A DNA stretch of 64,000 nt from Volvox africanus (lineage: Eukaryota > Chlorophyta > Chlorophyceae > Chlamydomonadales > Volvocaceae): positions 620,001 through 684,000 of the forward strand of contig BSDZ01000078.1 of NCBI GenBank assembly GCA_030268105.1. Reading direction: 5' to 3'. Positions 40,549-49,500 of this stretch are shown piece after piece; position 1 is the stretch's first letter, and every line of letters begins with the position of its first letter. The notes beneath the pieces were generated by a model. The model saw only the letters and a list, made by a program, of their open reading frames with translations, ran no database searches and was not told the origin of the DNA. The position numbers and the translations under genes are program-made.

Positions 40549-43500
40549 ATGGGCAAGGACGAGGTATTCTTCGGTCGCGATGACTACGTTATGGTGACCC
40601 AAGTTGTGAATGCACACTTGGAGAGGAAGCTCATCGATGACACGATCAGCAACGACGAGGATGTCCTCGCTGCGATCAAGCCAAACGACGACAAATTGGC
40701 TCGCGGCACCATCAAGAAATACATTTTACCAGAAGATTTGCTACAGTTTGCGGGCAACACAACGGCACGAGATTTGTGGGTGGCGCTGGCGAAGAAGCAC
40801 ATTCCCAACGTCCGCAATTTCAGGATGCAAATCCAACAACAGCTTAAGGATTTTGAGATGTTGTCAGGAGAAAGTATTGACGATTATTTCCGCCGCTTTT
40901 ATAAAATTGGCTACAAGGCCAGCCTTATTTCGATGAAGATTGAGCCTGAGGATGCGTTACTCCACCTTATCCGCGGCTTGTCATCGGACTACGACGGAGT
41001 CAAGTCCGTGCTACGCCACATGGAGAGCATCGAAAGCGTGGACCAGCTGCAGGATATGCTCAAGACCGAAGAGGGCGAGCTAAGGCTTCAGCGTAACAAG
41101 GCTCGCGAGGTGTCCCTGATGTCCCTCTCCCGTACCCATGATGGAGCCCGAGTGGGGCCCAGCCAGGGCGCTGGAGCAGGCAACGCCGACGGAGGCAGGA
41201 GTAGGAAGGCGTGCCTCTATTGCAATAAGGAGGGGCATTTCATCGCAGAATGCAGGAAGAAGGCAAATGATGAGCAGCGGGGGATTTGGAGGCCGGCGTT
41301 GAAGGGATTGCGGCAGAAGCCCCGAAACCCGCCGGCATTAGCAGCTCCACCGCCGGCGCCGCCTCCAGTGGCGCCCGTGGCCCAACCCCCAGCCGCCGCA
41401 CAGGCAGCGGCTCCCCCACGGCCAGCACAAGGCCAACGGAGACAGCTGATCGCCCGGGTATACTCTTCCCAGCAGGACGACTGGGAGCGGGAGTTGTGGC
41501 TGTTCGACACTGGAGCAGAAGTCCATGTCACTGGAGACAAGGACAAGCTCCGGAACTATCAGCATTGTGGTTCAGATTGTAAAGTGTGGTTAAAAACAGC
41601 GAATGGAAGCGTGGTACGCCCGGAGGGCCATGGGCGGGTCATGTTCCGCTCCTCTTGTTTTGAGACAGATGTCGAGGTAGACGTGTACCATGCACCGGGG
41701 ATCATGGGTCATATTCTGTCTTTGAAGGCGTTAGAGGGCAGTTTTGGACCGAATGTGGTTCCCCAGTTCTCAGGGGTCTTGCCACACGTGGAGATTGGTG
41801 GGGCACCCGCGATTGAGTTGGAGAAGATCGATGGGTTGTTCTATGCTGAGGACTCCAGCTACGACAGCTGGATGGGTCGGTATGGGTCCGACAGGTGCTT
41901 AAGTGGTAAGAAGGTCCGTGAGGAATTGAGGAAGGTCAAGCTTGCCATCACGAAGCAGGATTCCAATCTTGGCGTTCTTTGGCATAAACGGTACGGACAT
42001 TTGGGTTTTGACGCCCTGGCCAAGGTGGCCAGCAGTGATATGGTCACGGGTTTCGGTGCAAGTGTGGATGATGTGGTGACTGCGAAGGGGCAGTTCTGTA
42101 AGCCCTGCGCCGAGGGCAAGCAGACACGGCAGCCGCACCCATCAACCGGCAATGTTACGAGTAAGAGGCTCGATTTGGTGCATATGGACCTTTGCGGTCC
42201 ATTGCCAGTGAAGTCGTGGAATAATGCGAAGTATTGGGTCACGTTCTACGATGATTGCACGAAGTTTTCGGAGGTGCGGTGTATCACTGACAAGACCGTG
42301 GTTCCTGAGACGGTGAAGGAGGTGATAAAGTTGTGGGAGTGGCAGACTGGCGACAAGGTCCGCCGCATCCACACTGACCGTGGCTTAGAGTACGTAAATG
42401 AAGAACTGGCTAGCACTTTGCGGGACATGGGCATTTTCCATGAGAAGACGGCGCCGTACACACCACAGCAGAATGGCGCCGCGGAGCGTTTGAATCGCAC
42501 TCTGGAGGAGTGTGTGCGCACCATGTTGGCCGATTCAGGTTTGCCGCAGGAAATGTGGAGTGAGGCTGTTATTACGGCCAATACTCTTCGCAACGTATCT
42601 CCCACGAAGGGCAGCAATCTCACGCCTTGGGAGCGGTTCATTGGTGAAAAACCGGACGTGTCGAAGTTGAGGGTTTTTGGCTGCCCTGCATACGTCATGA
42701 TTCCTAAGCAGCAGCGCCATAAGCTGGATCCCGTGAGCGTGCCAGGCCAGTTTGTGGGTTACGCACCAGGCATGAGTGCATGGCGGGTGTGGATACCGAA
42801 GGATAGGCGTGTCCGCATCAGTTGTGATGTTAAGTTTGATGAGTGGGGCGTTCGTGGGAGCATGGAGTTCGACGCCTCAGAATCGGAGGAGGAGGATGTC
42901 TCTGGGTCCGATCCCGAGGCTGATGAGGGCAACGAAATACAGGAGGAGTCGCCGCCGGAGCAACCCCCGGAACCAGCACCCCAGCCGGAACCGGAGTTAG
43001 ACGTTCCAATTGCATTACGTAAATCGCAGCGTCAAAATACCAAGTACGCTAAGTCGATTTTAGGGGTAAACGTGGATATCCCCGCTACGTATGAAGAAGC
43101 AATTGCATCACCCTTGGTTGATTTCTGGATTGAGGCGATGGAGGAGGAGTTTGCTTCGCTGCAGGAAAAGGGCACCTGGTCGCTGGTTGAGAAGCCGGCG
43201 GACAAGCAAGCCCTAGGCGTTAAGTGGGTTTACTCAGTGAAGTTGGATAAGCATGGGGTCGTTGAGCGTTTCAAGGCACGCCTCGTGGTGAAAGGATTCA
43301 TGCAGCGTGAAGGTGTGGACTTTGAAGAGGTCTTTGCACCAGTTAGCAAGCATTCCACTCTGCGTGTTTTCTTAGCCATGGTAGCTGCGGACGACATGGA
43401 GCTACACCAGCTTGATGTGAAAACGGCTTTCCTAAATGGAGACCTGGAGGAGGAAATCTACACCGTGCAGCCCCCAGGCTTTGAGAGTGGTGGTCCAGGC

Positions 43501-44448
43501 CTCGTCTGTCGTTTGCACAAAGCGTTGTACGGCTTGCGCCAGGCCTCGCGCGCCTGGAACAAGACCTTGCATGAGAAGTTGATTCAGATGGGTTTTGAGG
43601 TGTCCAATGCGGACCCAAGCCTATACATACGTCGTGATCTAGATGGTCAGATATGCACGTACTTGTTAGTGTACGTAGATGACGTATTAATTGCATCTCA
43701 CGATGAGCAGACCGTTTTGGAGGTGAAAGAGGAGATCAAGCAGTTGTATGAATGCCGTGACATGGGGGAAGCGGAGGTGTTTTTGGGTTTAGTCATCAAG
43801 CGGGACCGTGAGACCCGCACCCTCACAGTGTCGCAGGAACACATGATCCATGAGCTGATCGAGCGGTATGGCATGGTTAATGCAGATCCAAGATCCATTC
43901 CCATGAGCCCGGGGACGATCCTGATGCGGGCTGCTGACGGGGAAGTTTTGGATCGCTCGCGATATCCGTACATTGAGCTGGTAGGCAGCTTGATGTACAT
44001 CACAAATTGCACCCGGCCTGACATTGCACAAGCCGTGGGAGTCCTCACACGCCACATGTCAGCACCCACTGAGCAGCACTGGAGAGCTGCGAAGGCGGTA
44101 GTTCGCTTCTTGCTGGCAACACCTCAGTGCGGCATCGTTTTTGGTGGCGAACGTGTTGAAGAAGGTTTAATTGGTTATACAGATTCAGATTATGCAGGAT
44201 GCATTGAGAGCCGCAAGTCAACTGGTGGTTACGTTTTCACTTTGCATGGAGGCTCAGTGAGTTGGTCGAGCAGGCTACAGCGTACAGTTACGAGTTCGAC
44301 CATGGAAGCGGAATACGTGGCGGCATCGGAGGCTACCAAGGAGGCACTCTGGCTACGTCTTCTGCTCTCGGAGTTGGGTTACTCGTTACGTCCGACCACC
44401 ATCAACTGTGATAGCCAGTCAGCGATTAAGATCACGAGAACCCAGTAA
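40549..44448 (+). CDS. Copia gag-pol polyprotein of R8 (C-terminus frameshifted)
   Basis: 1,299 codons from ATG 40549. Gag part with zinc knuckle C222-x2-C-x4-H-x4-C235; Pro/Ala-rich linker about 259-293; protease DTGA at 320-323; integrase HHCC H479, H484, C517, C520 and D547, D610, E646 (35 residues between the last two); acidic/Pro linker about 776-818; RT YVDD at 1042-1045; RNase H YTDSDYAG about 1196. The order PR-INT-RT-RH defines Copia. The frame ends at TAA 44446-44448 after SQSAIKITR. One lost base there puts the last ~60 residues (...KHIAVRYHMVREHVARG...DILTKPL...) in another frame, ending at TGA 44628-44630, so this copy is probably just inactivated. Confidence 0.92.
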   Translation: MGKDEVFFGRDDYVMVTQVVNAHLERKLIDDTISNDEDVLAAIKPNDDKLARGTIKKYILPEDLLQFAGNTTARDLWVALAKKHIPNVRNFRMQIQQQLKDFEMLSGESIDDYFRRFYKIGYKASLISMKIEPEDALLHLIRGLSSDYDGVKSVLRHMESIESVDQLQDMLKTEEGELRLQRNKAREVSLMSLSRTHDGARVGPSQGAGAGNADGGRSRKACLYCNKEGHFIAECRKKANDEQRGIWRPALKGLRQKPRNPPALAAPPPAPPPVAPVAQPPAAAQAAAPPRPAQGQRRQLIARVYSSQQDDWERELWLFDTGAEVHVTGDKDKLRNYQHCGSDCKVWLKTANGSVVRPEGHGRVMFRSSCFETDVEVDVYHAPGIMGHILSLKALEGSFGPNVVPQFSGVLPHVEIGGAPAIELEKIDGLFYAEDSSYDSWMGRYGSDRCLSGKKVREELRKVKLAITKQDSNLGVLWHKRYGHLGFDALAKVASSDMVTGFGASVDDVVTAKGQFCKPCAEGKQTRQPHPSTGNVTSKRLDLVHMDLCGPLPVKSWNNAKYWVTFYDDCTKFSEVRCITDKTVVPETVKEVIKLWEWQTGDKVRRIHTDRGLEYVNEELASTLRDMGIFHEKTAPYTPQQNGAAERLNRTLEECVRTMLADSGLPQEMWSEAVITANTLRNVSPTKGSNLTPWERFIGEKPDVSKLRVFGCPAYVMIPKQQRHKLDPVSVPGQFVGYAPGMSAWRVWIPKDRRVRISCDVKFDEWGVRGSMEFDASESEEEDVSGSDPEADEGNEIQEESPPEQPPEPAPQPEPELDVPIALRKSQRQNTKYAKSILGVNVDIPATYEEAIASPLVDFWIEAMEEEFASLQEKGTWSLVEKPADKQALGVKWVYSVKLDKHGVVERFKARLVVKGFMQREGVDFEEVFAPVSKHSTLRVFLAMVAADDMELHQLDVKTAFLNGDLEEEIYTVQPPGFESGGPGLVCRLHKALYGLRQASRAWNKTLHEKLIQMGFEVSNADPSLYIRRDLDGQICTYLLVYVDDVLIASHDEQTVLEVKEEIKQLYECRDMGEAEVFLGLVIKRDRETRTLTVSQEHMIHELIERYGMVNADPRSIPMSPGTILMRAADGEVLDRSRYPYIELVGSLMYITNCTRPDIAQAVGVLTRHMSAPTEQHWRAAKAVVRFLLATPQCGIVFGGERVEEGLIGYTDSDYAGCIESRKSTGGYVFTLHGGSVSWSSRLQRTVTSSTMEAEYVAASEATKEALWLRLLLSELGYSLRPTTINCDSQSAIKITRTQ

Positions 44449-44630
44449 TTTCAGGAAAATCAAAGCACATTGCTGTGCGATATCACATGGTTCGTGAGCA
44501 TGTGGCACGTGGAGCGGTGGTCATGGAGGACTGTCGCAGCGACGACATGGTGGCGGATATCTTGACGAAGCCGCTGCCGTTGGAGAAGTTTGCAAAGCAC
44601 CAGAAGAGCATGGGCGTGTGCAAGATCTGA

Positions 44631-44641
44631 CCGCGTGGGAG
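44631..44641 (+). other. Polypurine tract of R8 (weak)
   Basis: CCGCGTGGGAG directly before TGTTGGAATT. Only GTGGGAG is purine-rich. Confidence 0.45.
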
Positions 44642-44803
44642 TGTTGGAATTTGGCTTTACGAGTTCGGTCAGACTTGCCTTTATGATGTTTTTGGTTAGA
44701 AGTCGTTTGTGTACGACTGACTATATCGGTCTCTTGTTCCTTGCCTTGAGAGCCTAGAATCTCTTGTAACATGTAAGCGATAATACACACGAAAAGTCCA
44801 ATA
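44642..44803 (+). repeat. 3' LTR of R8 (162 bp)
   Basis: TGTTGGAATTTGG...AAAGTCCAATA, with near-inverted ends TGTTGGA/TCCAATA. It lies between the polypurine tract and the duplicated target cagac. Confidence 0.75.
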
Positions 44804-45525
44804 CAGACAAAAGTCCGTTCTTTCTTAACTACGGGTTTCATCCCGCGCTACCCGTGTGGCGTGAGTTGGAAGTGAACGTGCCTGCTGCTAAACGTTTTGC
44901 CAAGTCTTTTATGTCCCGAATCACAGACGCGAAGTCGTGTTTGGACGCGGCGCAGCAACGAACGACAGAATACTACAACAAATCCAAGCAGGATGTGACG
45001 TTTTCGGAAGGGCAACTCGAGTTGCTAAGCACCAAGAACTTGCGTACCTTGGCCGACGGATCCCGAAAACTCTTACCCCGCTGGATTGGTCCGTATCCTG
45101 TCGTGCGCATGGTTGGGAATGTGGCTGTGGAGCTTGAATTGCCCGCTGATATGACCATTCACCCCACGTTTCACGTATCGCTTGTCCGTCCTTATCGTGG
45201 TACGGAACCCGTCCCTGAGCCTGCTAACGCCCCCGCAGCGATAGAACCAGTTCCCGAGACCTGGATCGCTGGTAAACAGAGGTTTTACGATGTGGAGCGG
45301 GTGTTAGATTATCGCGCGCGTCGTGTGGGCCGACACCGACGTAAGCGGACAGTACACGAGTACTTGGTCAAGTGGACAGGGTATACCAGCGAGCACAACT
45401 CATGGGAACCGGCACGCAACTTCTCGCAGGACACGAAGCCCCTGCTCGAAGAAGCCCGCAAACGTGCCACTCAAGCCCAATGACCCTTGCAGTCGATGCT
45501 GTATGAAGCAGCGAGGATGCTGCAT

Positions 45526-45542
45526 ACGGGAGGGGGGATAAT
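45526..45542 (+). other. Polypurine tract of R7a
   Basis: GGGAGGGGGGATAAT before the middle LTR remnant. The GCAGCG/CGCTGC-type hairpin is immediately upstream. Confidence 0.78.
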
Positions 45543-45667
45543 TGTTGTGCTACGGTTCGTTTCCCGCCGATGTGTAGGTCGATGCGACCCTACAAGGCGA
45601 AGTGTTATCTTGATGAACGCATGAATGATTATTGCATATGAATGAACCTGCATGGTATAGGTATATA
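45543..45667 (+). repeat. Middle LTR remnant of R7 (125 bp)
   Basis: The first 125 bp of a family A LTR (TGTTGTGCTACGG...), ending in a fusion near 45667 (...ggtatatattttgg) to the middle of gag. About 700 bp of LTR, the leader and the first half of gag 7b are deleted. Confidence 0.88.
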
Positions 45668-45991
45668 TTTTGGTTTAAGGGAGGCCTGACGAAACTTTTG
45701 GCTAAATGGTGCGCTACTGACTTGGCTGGGGTGCCGATCAAGTCGTATGATGCCTTGGTTGCTTTTGCTAAGGATACGGAGATACGACTCCTTGCCGGTG
45801 AGGAAGAAGTCAAGTCTGTCCCTCGTGCAAATGCCGTGCAAGCGCAGGATCACTCGTTTATGCCAAAATGGAATTGCAATCGTTCCGAGTTCGAACGTCG
45901 GAAAGCGGCCAATGTTTGTCTACGGTGTGCGGAGAGTCATCCTACGAAGGATTGCCCGTTACTGCCACCGTTTGTACCTCAGCCAAAATAG
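45668..45991 (+). pseudogene. gag: gag 3' fragment of R7b
   Basis: Begins at FWFKGGLTKLLAKWCATDL and is in frame to UAG 45989-45991. It has a further internal deletion near 45849 that removes the basic linker (...AVQAQD joined to HSFMPKWNC). Zinc knuckle CLRC-x3-H-x4-C present. Confidence 0.87.
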
Positions 45992-46030
45992 GGGCTTGCC
46001 CGGGTTCCTGTGGAGGGGGCACCGCCCGGG
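45989..46030 (+). promoter_or_regulatory. gag-pol UAG with hairpin (R7b)
   Basis: UAG 45989-45991, arms CCCGGGU (45999-46005) and ACCCGGG (46024-46030), 7-nt spacer and 18-nt loop. Confidence 0.62.
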
Positions 46031-48617
46031 ATTTCTGAACTAACGCGTGGTCGGTGGTCATCCTTACGGCCAGCCGTGAAGGCATTGTTGCCTTGCGTAC
46101 TTGGACACATCGAGCGAGTCATTGCGCGATGCATCACGCTTGACGGACGCATGGGACTTCTCTGCTTCGATCCGTTGTGTAATTTGTTTACACCTCGCCG
46201 TCCCCTGTCATCTATCGATCTGTCTAACCACGTGGTCTTGTTCATCGCCTCGTCTCTGCGTGAGATGTCGGAACAGTTGGCCGTTTACAGGAGATGTAGG
46301 CGTCAATATCCAGGCACCGCCGCATGTGTATTACTCCCCGTTTTCTGTCGGCGCAAGGCAGAGGCATCGTTAAGGGGTATGCGGTGTGTCCACCGGTTCG
46401 AGCCGGGCACCGTTTTGTTTAACGGTGTGGATCGGGAGGGTATGCTGGCTCCGTGGCCAGGAACATCCTACTCGGTTGACGTTTGGTACGAAGCTCCTGA
46501 TGAGGGTGCCGTAGGTTATGGACCCGCCCTAAGTGCGCTAACGTTATCTGCTGGGCAGTCGCTCGTAGATAACCGTGTCTCAGTGGTTCAGATCGGTTTG
46601 AATGGCCGTACTCTGAAGGCACTTGTTGACACCGGTGCCAGCGACGACTTCATCTCTGTCGCAGAGGTGAATGCGCTGGGGTTGACCCCAGAGTCGTCTG
46701 ATTGTCCACAGGTTACCCTTGCTGATGGGGGTAAGCATCCCATCGTGGGCAGGATTACCCTTAGCCTATCAATAGGCCCTTTGCGTGTTGTGACCCGGCC
46801 GTACGTGCTGCAGGGCTTAGCAGAGACTGCACCGTACTTAATGGGGTCTTCGACATTACGGCAGTACCACGCACGTGCATCGACATGGAGACCGCAACCC
46901 TGCATATGTGCAAGGGTACTCTGTCGATTAAGGTACCTTTCCTGTCGTTCGAACATGTCACACCAAAGGAGGGCGAAGCTGAGGCGGTGCCTATGGTTAA
47001 TTTCGCTGTGACCGCAATGGCCGCGTGAGCAGAACCGGAGCTAGTCGGGCGTAAGGAAGCCGTCCGTTTGTTACGGAAGGGTGCCCACGGACTGCTTTTG
47101 AGGCCGCGGGTGGGCTGTTGTGCCACCACCGCGCAGATTTCTGTGGATCCTGAGGTTGAGGCCCTACTGTCGCAGTATGAGGACGTCTTTAAAGATATCC
47201 CTGGCCTACCACCTATGCGTCCTGTTGATCACACAATCCCTCTCATGCCTGGAGCGCAGCCTACGGCCCGGCCAATGTACAGGTTGAGTCCATTGGAGCT
47301 GGACGAGGTAAAGCGCCAGGTGACGGATTTGCTCGCGAAGGGTATGATACGCCCCAGCACATCCCCGTATTCTGCACCGATTTTGTTTGTCGGTAAGAAG
47401 GATGGGACCTTGCGCATGTGCATCGATTACCGGGGGTTGAATGCGAGTATGGTGAAAAATCACTACCCTTTGCCACATGTTCTCGGAGCCGGCTAATGTA
47501 GAAAACCTTCGCAAGCAGAATGGCCTTTGGCTACGGACGGAGGGTGCAGCTACACAAATTGTCGTTCCGAACGACGACGCGCTACGCTACGACATCCTTG
47601 CGCGGTTCCACGAGGACCCGTTAGCAGGACACCCTGGTAGCAAGCGGTTGGTCGAGTTGGTGCAACGTTCCTTTTGGTGGCCTCGTTTGGCTAACGATGA
47701 GGCGAACTTCGTACAGACATGCAGTCTGTGCCAGCGCAATAAGGCTTTGTCCGGTAAGGGTCATGGGTTGTTGCAACCGTTGCCTGTCCCAGATGCGCCT
47801 TGGGAAAGTGTTTCCATGGACTTTGTAGTCGCGCTGCCCAAAACTGAGGGGGGATATGATGCGGTGTTCGTAATGGTCGATCGCCTGACTAAGATGGTCC
47901 ACCTAGCACCATGCACATTGTCCTGCACGGCTGAACAAACCGCATGCTTGTTTTTCGACAATGTGGTTGGGTTACACGGGGTTCCCAAAAACGTGATCTC
48001 AGACCGCGGTGGGCAGTTCACGTCTAAGTTTTGGGAAGCGCTCTGCAAGCTAGTTGGCATGCGTGTCAACCTGAGCACAGCGTACCACCCGCAGACTGAT
48101 GGTCAAACCGAACGCACAAACCGCACGTTGGGTGATATGTTGCGCAATTATGCTGGTCGCACACCACTCTTTTGGGATACATATTTGACTGCGGCGGAAT
48201 TCGCGCTTAACAACGCTGTTAACCGCTCTACAGACAAAAGTCCGTTCTTTCTTAACTACGGGTTTCATCCTGCGCTACCCGTGTGGCGTGAGTTGGAAGT
48301 GAACGTGCCTGCTGCTAAACGTTTTGCCAAGTCTTTTATGTCCCGAATCACAGACGCGAAGTCGTGTTTGGATGCGGCGCAGCAATGAACGACGGAATAC
48401 TACAACAAATCCAAGCAGGATGTGACGTTTTCGGAAGGGCAACTCGTGTTGCTAAGCACCAAGAACTTGCGTTCCTTGGTCCGTATCCTGTCGTGCGCAT
48501 GGTTGGGAATGTGGCTGTGGAGCTTGCATTGCCCGCTGATATGACCATTCACCCCACGTTTCACGTATCGCTTGTCCGTCCTTATCGTGGTATGGAACCC
48601 GTCCCTGAGCCTGCTAA

Positions 48618-49441
48618 TGTTGTACCTCTCGTTCGCGTTTGCTCATAAGTATCTGCACGTCTGGAGACTATCGACACCGATGCGCGAGCACTTGCAAGTA
48701 CAGCAAGGCAAGCGAGAGCAAACAGAGACAGCGGAAGACTTCAAGACGAAGAGAGATATAACTTACAGGTTTACGGATCAGAACGATGCAATGGACGAAA
48801 TCGCCGTCAGCGCCGGAAGCAAGCAATCATCACGCGGCGGTGATTAGCGAAGTTAAGGCTTAGCTCGGGCTAAGTAGAATAGTGTATAGAAACAGTAATT
48901 TAGAACACACGAGTGTTCTCCGGTATCGAATGTCTTGTCTAGCTTAGCCGTCCTCGCATCTGTTATACTCGCAGCATCGCAATGCCGTACGATTCACATT
49001 AGGAGGCCGATCCTAGATGTGACAACCCTACTGCGTCTAGGCGATGTCTACGTATAACAACGTATAAGCCTTTCCGGCATTCGCATGATGCAAGGGTCCG
49101 GATAACGATATCCGGTTGCAGGGCATGTATCGCGACGAGTGCGGCGCTCTCAACGTGTGCTTAAATGAAGTAATATTATATCAGATAATATTACTTATCG
49201 TTTCATAGCACGAGCATAATGCGCACTTCAATGATTAGGTCATTCATGCATGCTAGGCGGATTTGCCATGGTGCGATGTCGCGATGGATAATGACAACAT
49301 GCCAGATGCATATATAAATGTATGCGAATACATTTATATCATGCAGATTCATTCATATGTAATGCGTTCATCACAAAAGCACTTCGACTCATAGGATCGT
49401 GTCGACCTACGCGTCGACGGGAAATGAACCGTAGCACAACA
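48618..49441 (-). repeat. 3' LTR of R9 (824 bp)
   Basis: TGTTGTACCTCTCG...GTAGCACAACA. Perfect 12-bp inverted repeat AAGTAATATTAT at 49168-49179 with 49185-49196 (5-nt loop), and an 11-bp inverted repeat ATATAAATGTA/TACATTTATAT near 49311-49338. Confidence 0.95.
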
Positions 49442-49456
49442 ATTATCCCCCCTCCC
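49442..49456 (-). other. Polypurine tract of R9
   Basis: Minus strand GGGAGGGGGGATAAT at the LTR edge, with the adjacent ATGCAGCG/CGCTGCAT hairpin (about 49458-49478). Confidence 0.8.
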
Positions 49457-49500
49457 GTATGCAGCGTCCTCGCTGCATCATACAGCATCGACTGCAAGGG

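Larger units (their letters stand above)
40370..44803 (+). mobile_element. R8: Ty1/Copia element with non-matching LTRs, target duplication cagac
   Basis: 4,434 bp inserted in R7a integrase with perfect duplication cagac (40365-40369 and 44804-44808). It starts TGTTGGAATG and ends AGTCCAATA. A primer-binding site complementary to an internal part of tRNA-Met and a polypurine tract (44631-44641) are present. Coding region is open except for one frameshift at the RNase H end. The 5' LTR-like segment (40370-40459) and the 3' LTR (44642-44803) share only the first 9 bases. Confidence 0.85.
36980..45483 (+). pseudogene. pol of R7a, frameshifted and split by R8
   Basis: Pol N-terminus and protease ([10 protein letters not shown]) are open to a 2-nt insertion near 37858. 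An in-frame TGA lies at 38014-38016. RT (YLDD), RNase H and the integrase start are open from 38056 to 39990. An extra G in a run of G near 39985 shifts the frame, and integrase continues 39998-40364. R8 is inserted at 40369/40370. The C-terminus resumes at 44809 and ends with an intact chromodomain (ORF 44854-45483, TGA). Apart from these three lesions and the insertion, the domain order is complete. Confidence 0.88.

Noticed and set aside
40610..40936. Alternative-frame ORFs inside the R8 gag region
   Set aside because: Overlap a clear Copia frame with conserved motifs; low-complexity translation.
42830..43015. Possible host gene within R8 linker region
   Set aside because: It is the acidic/proline linker between Copia integrase and RT read in other frames.
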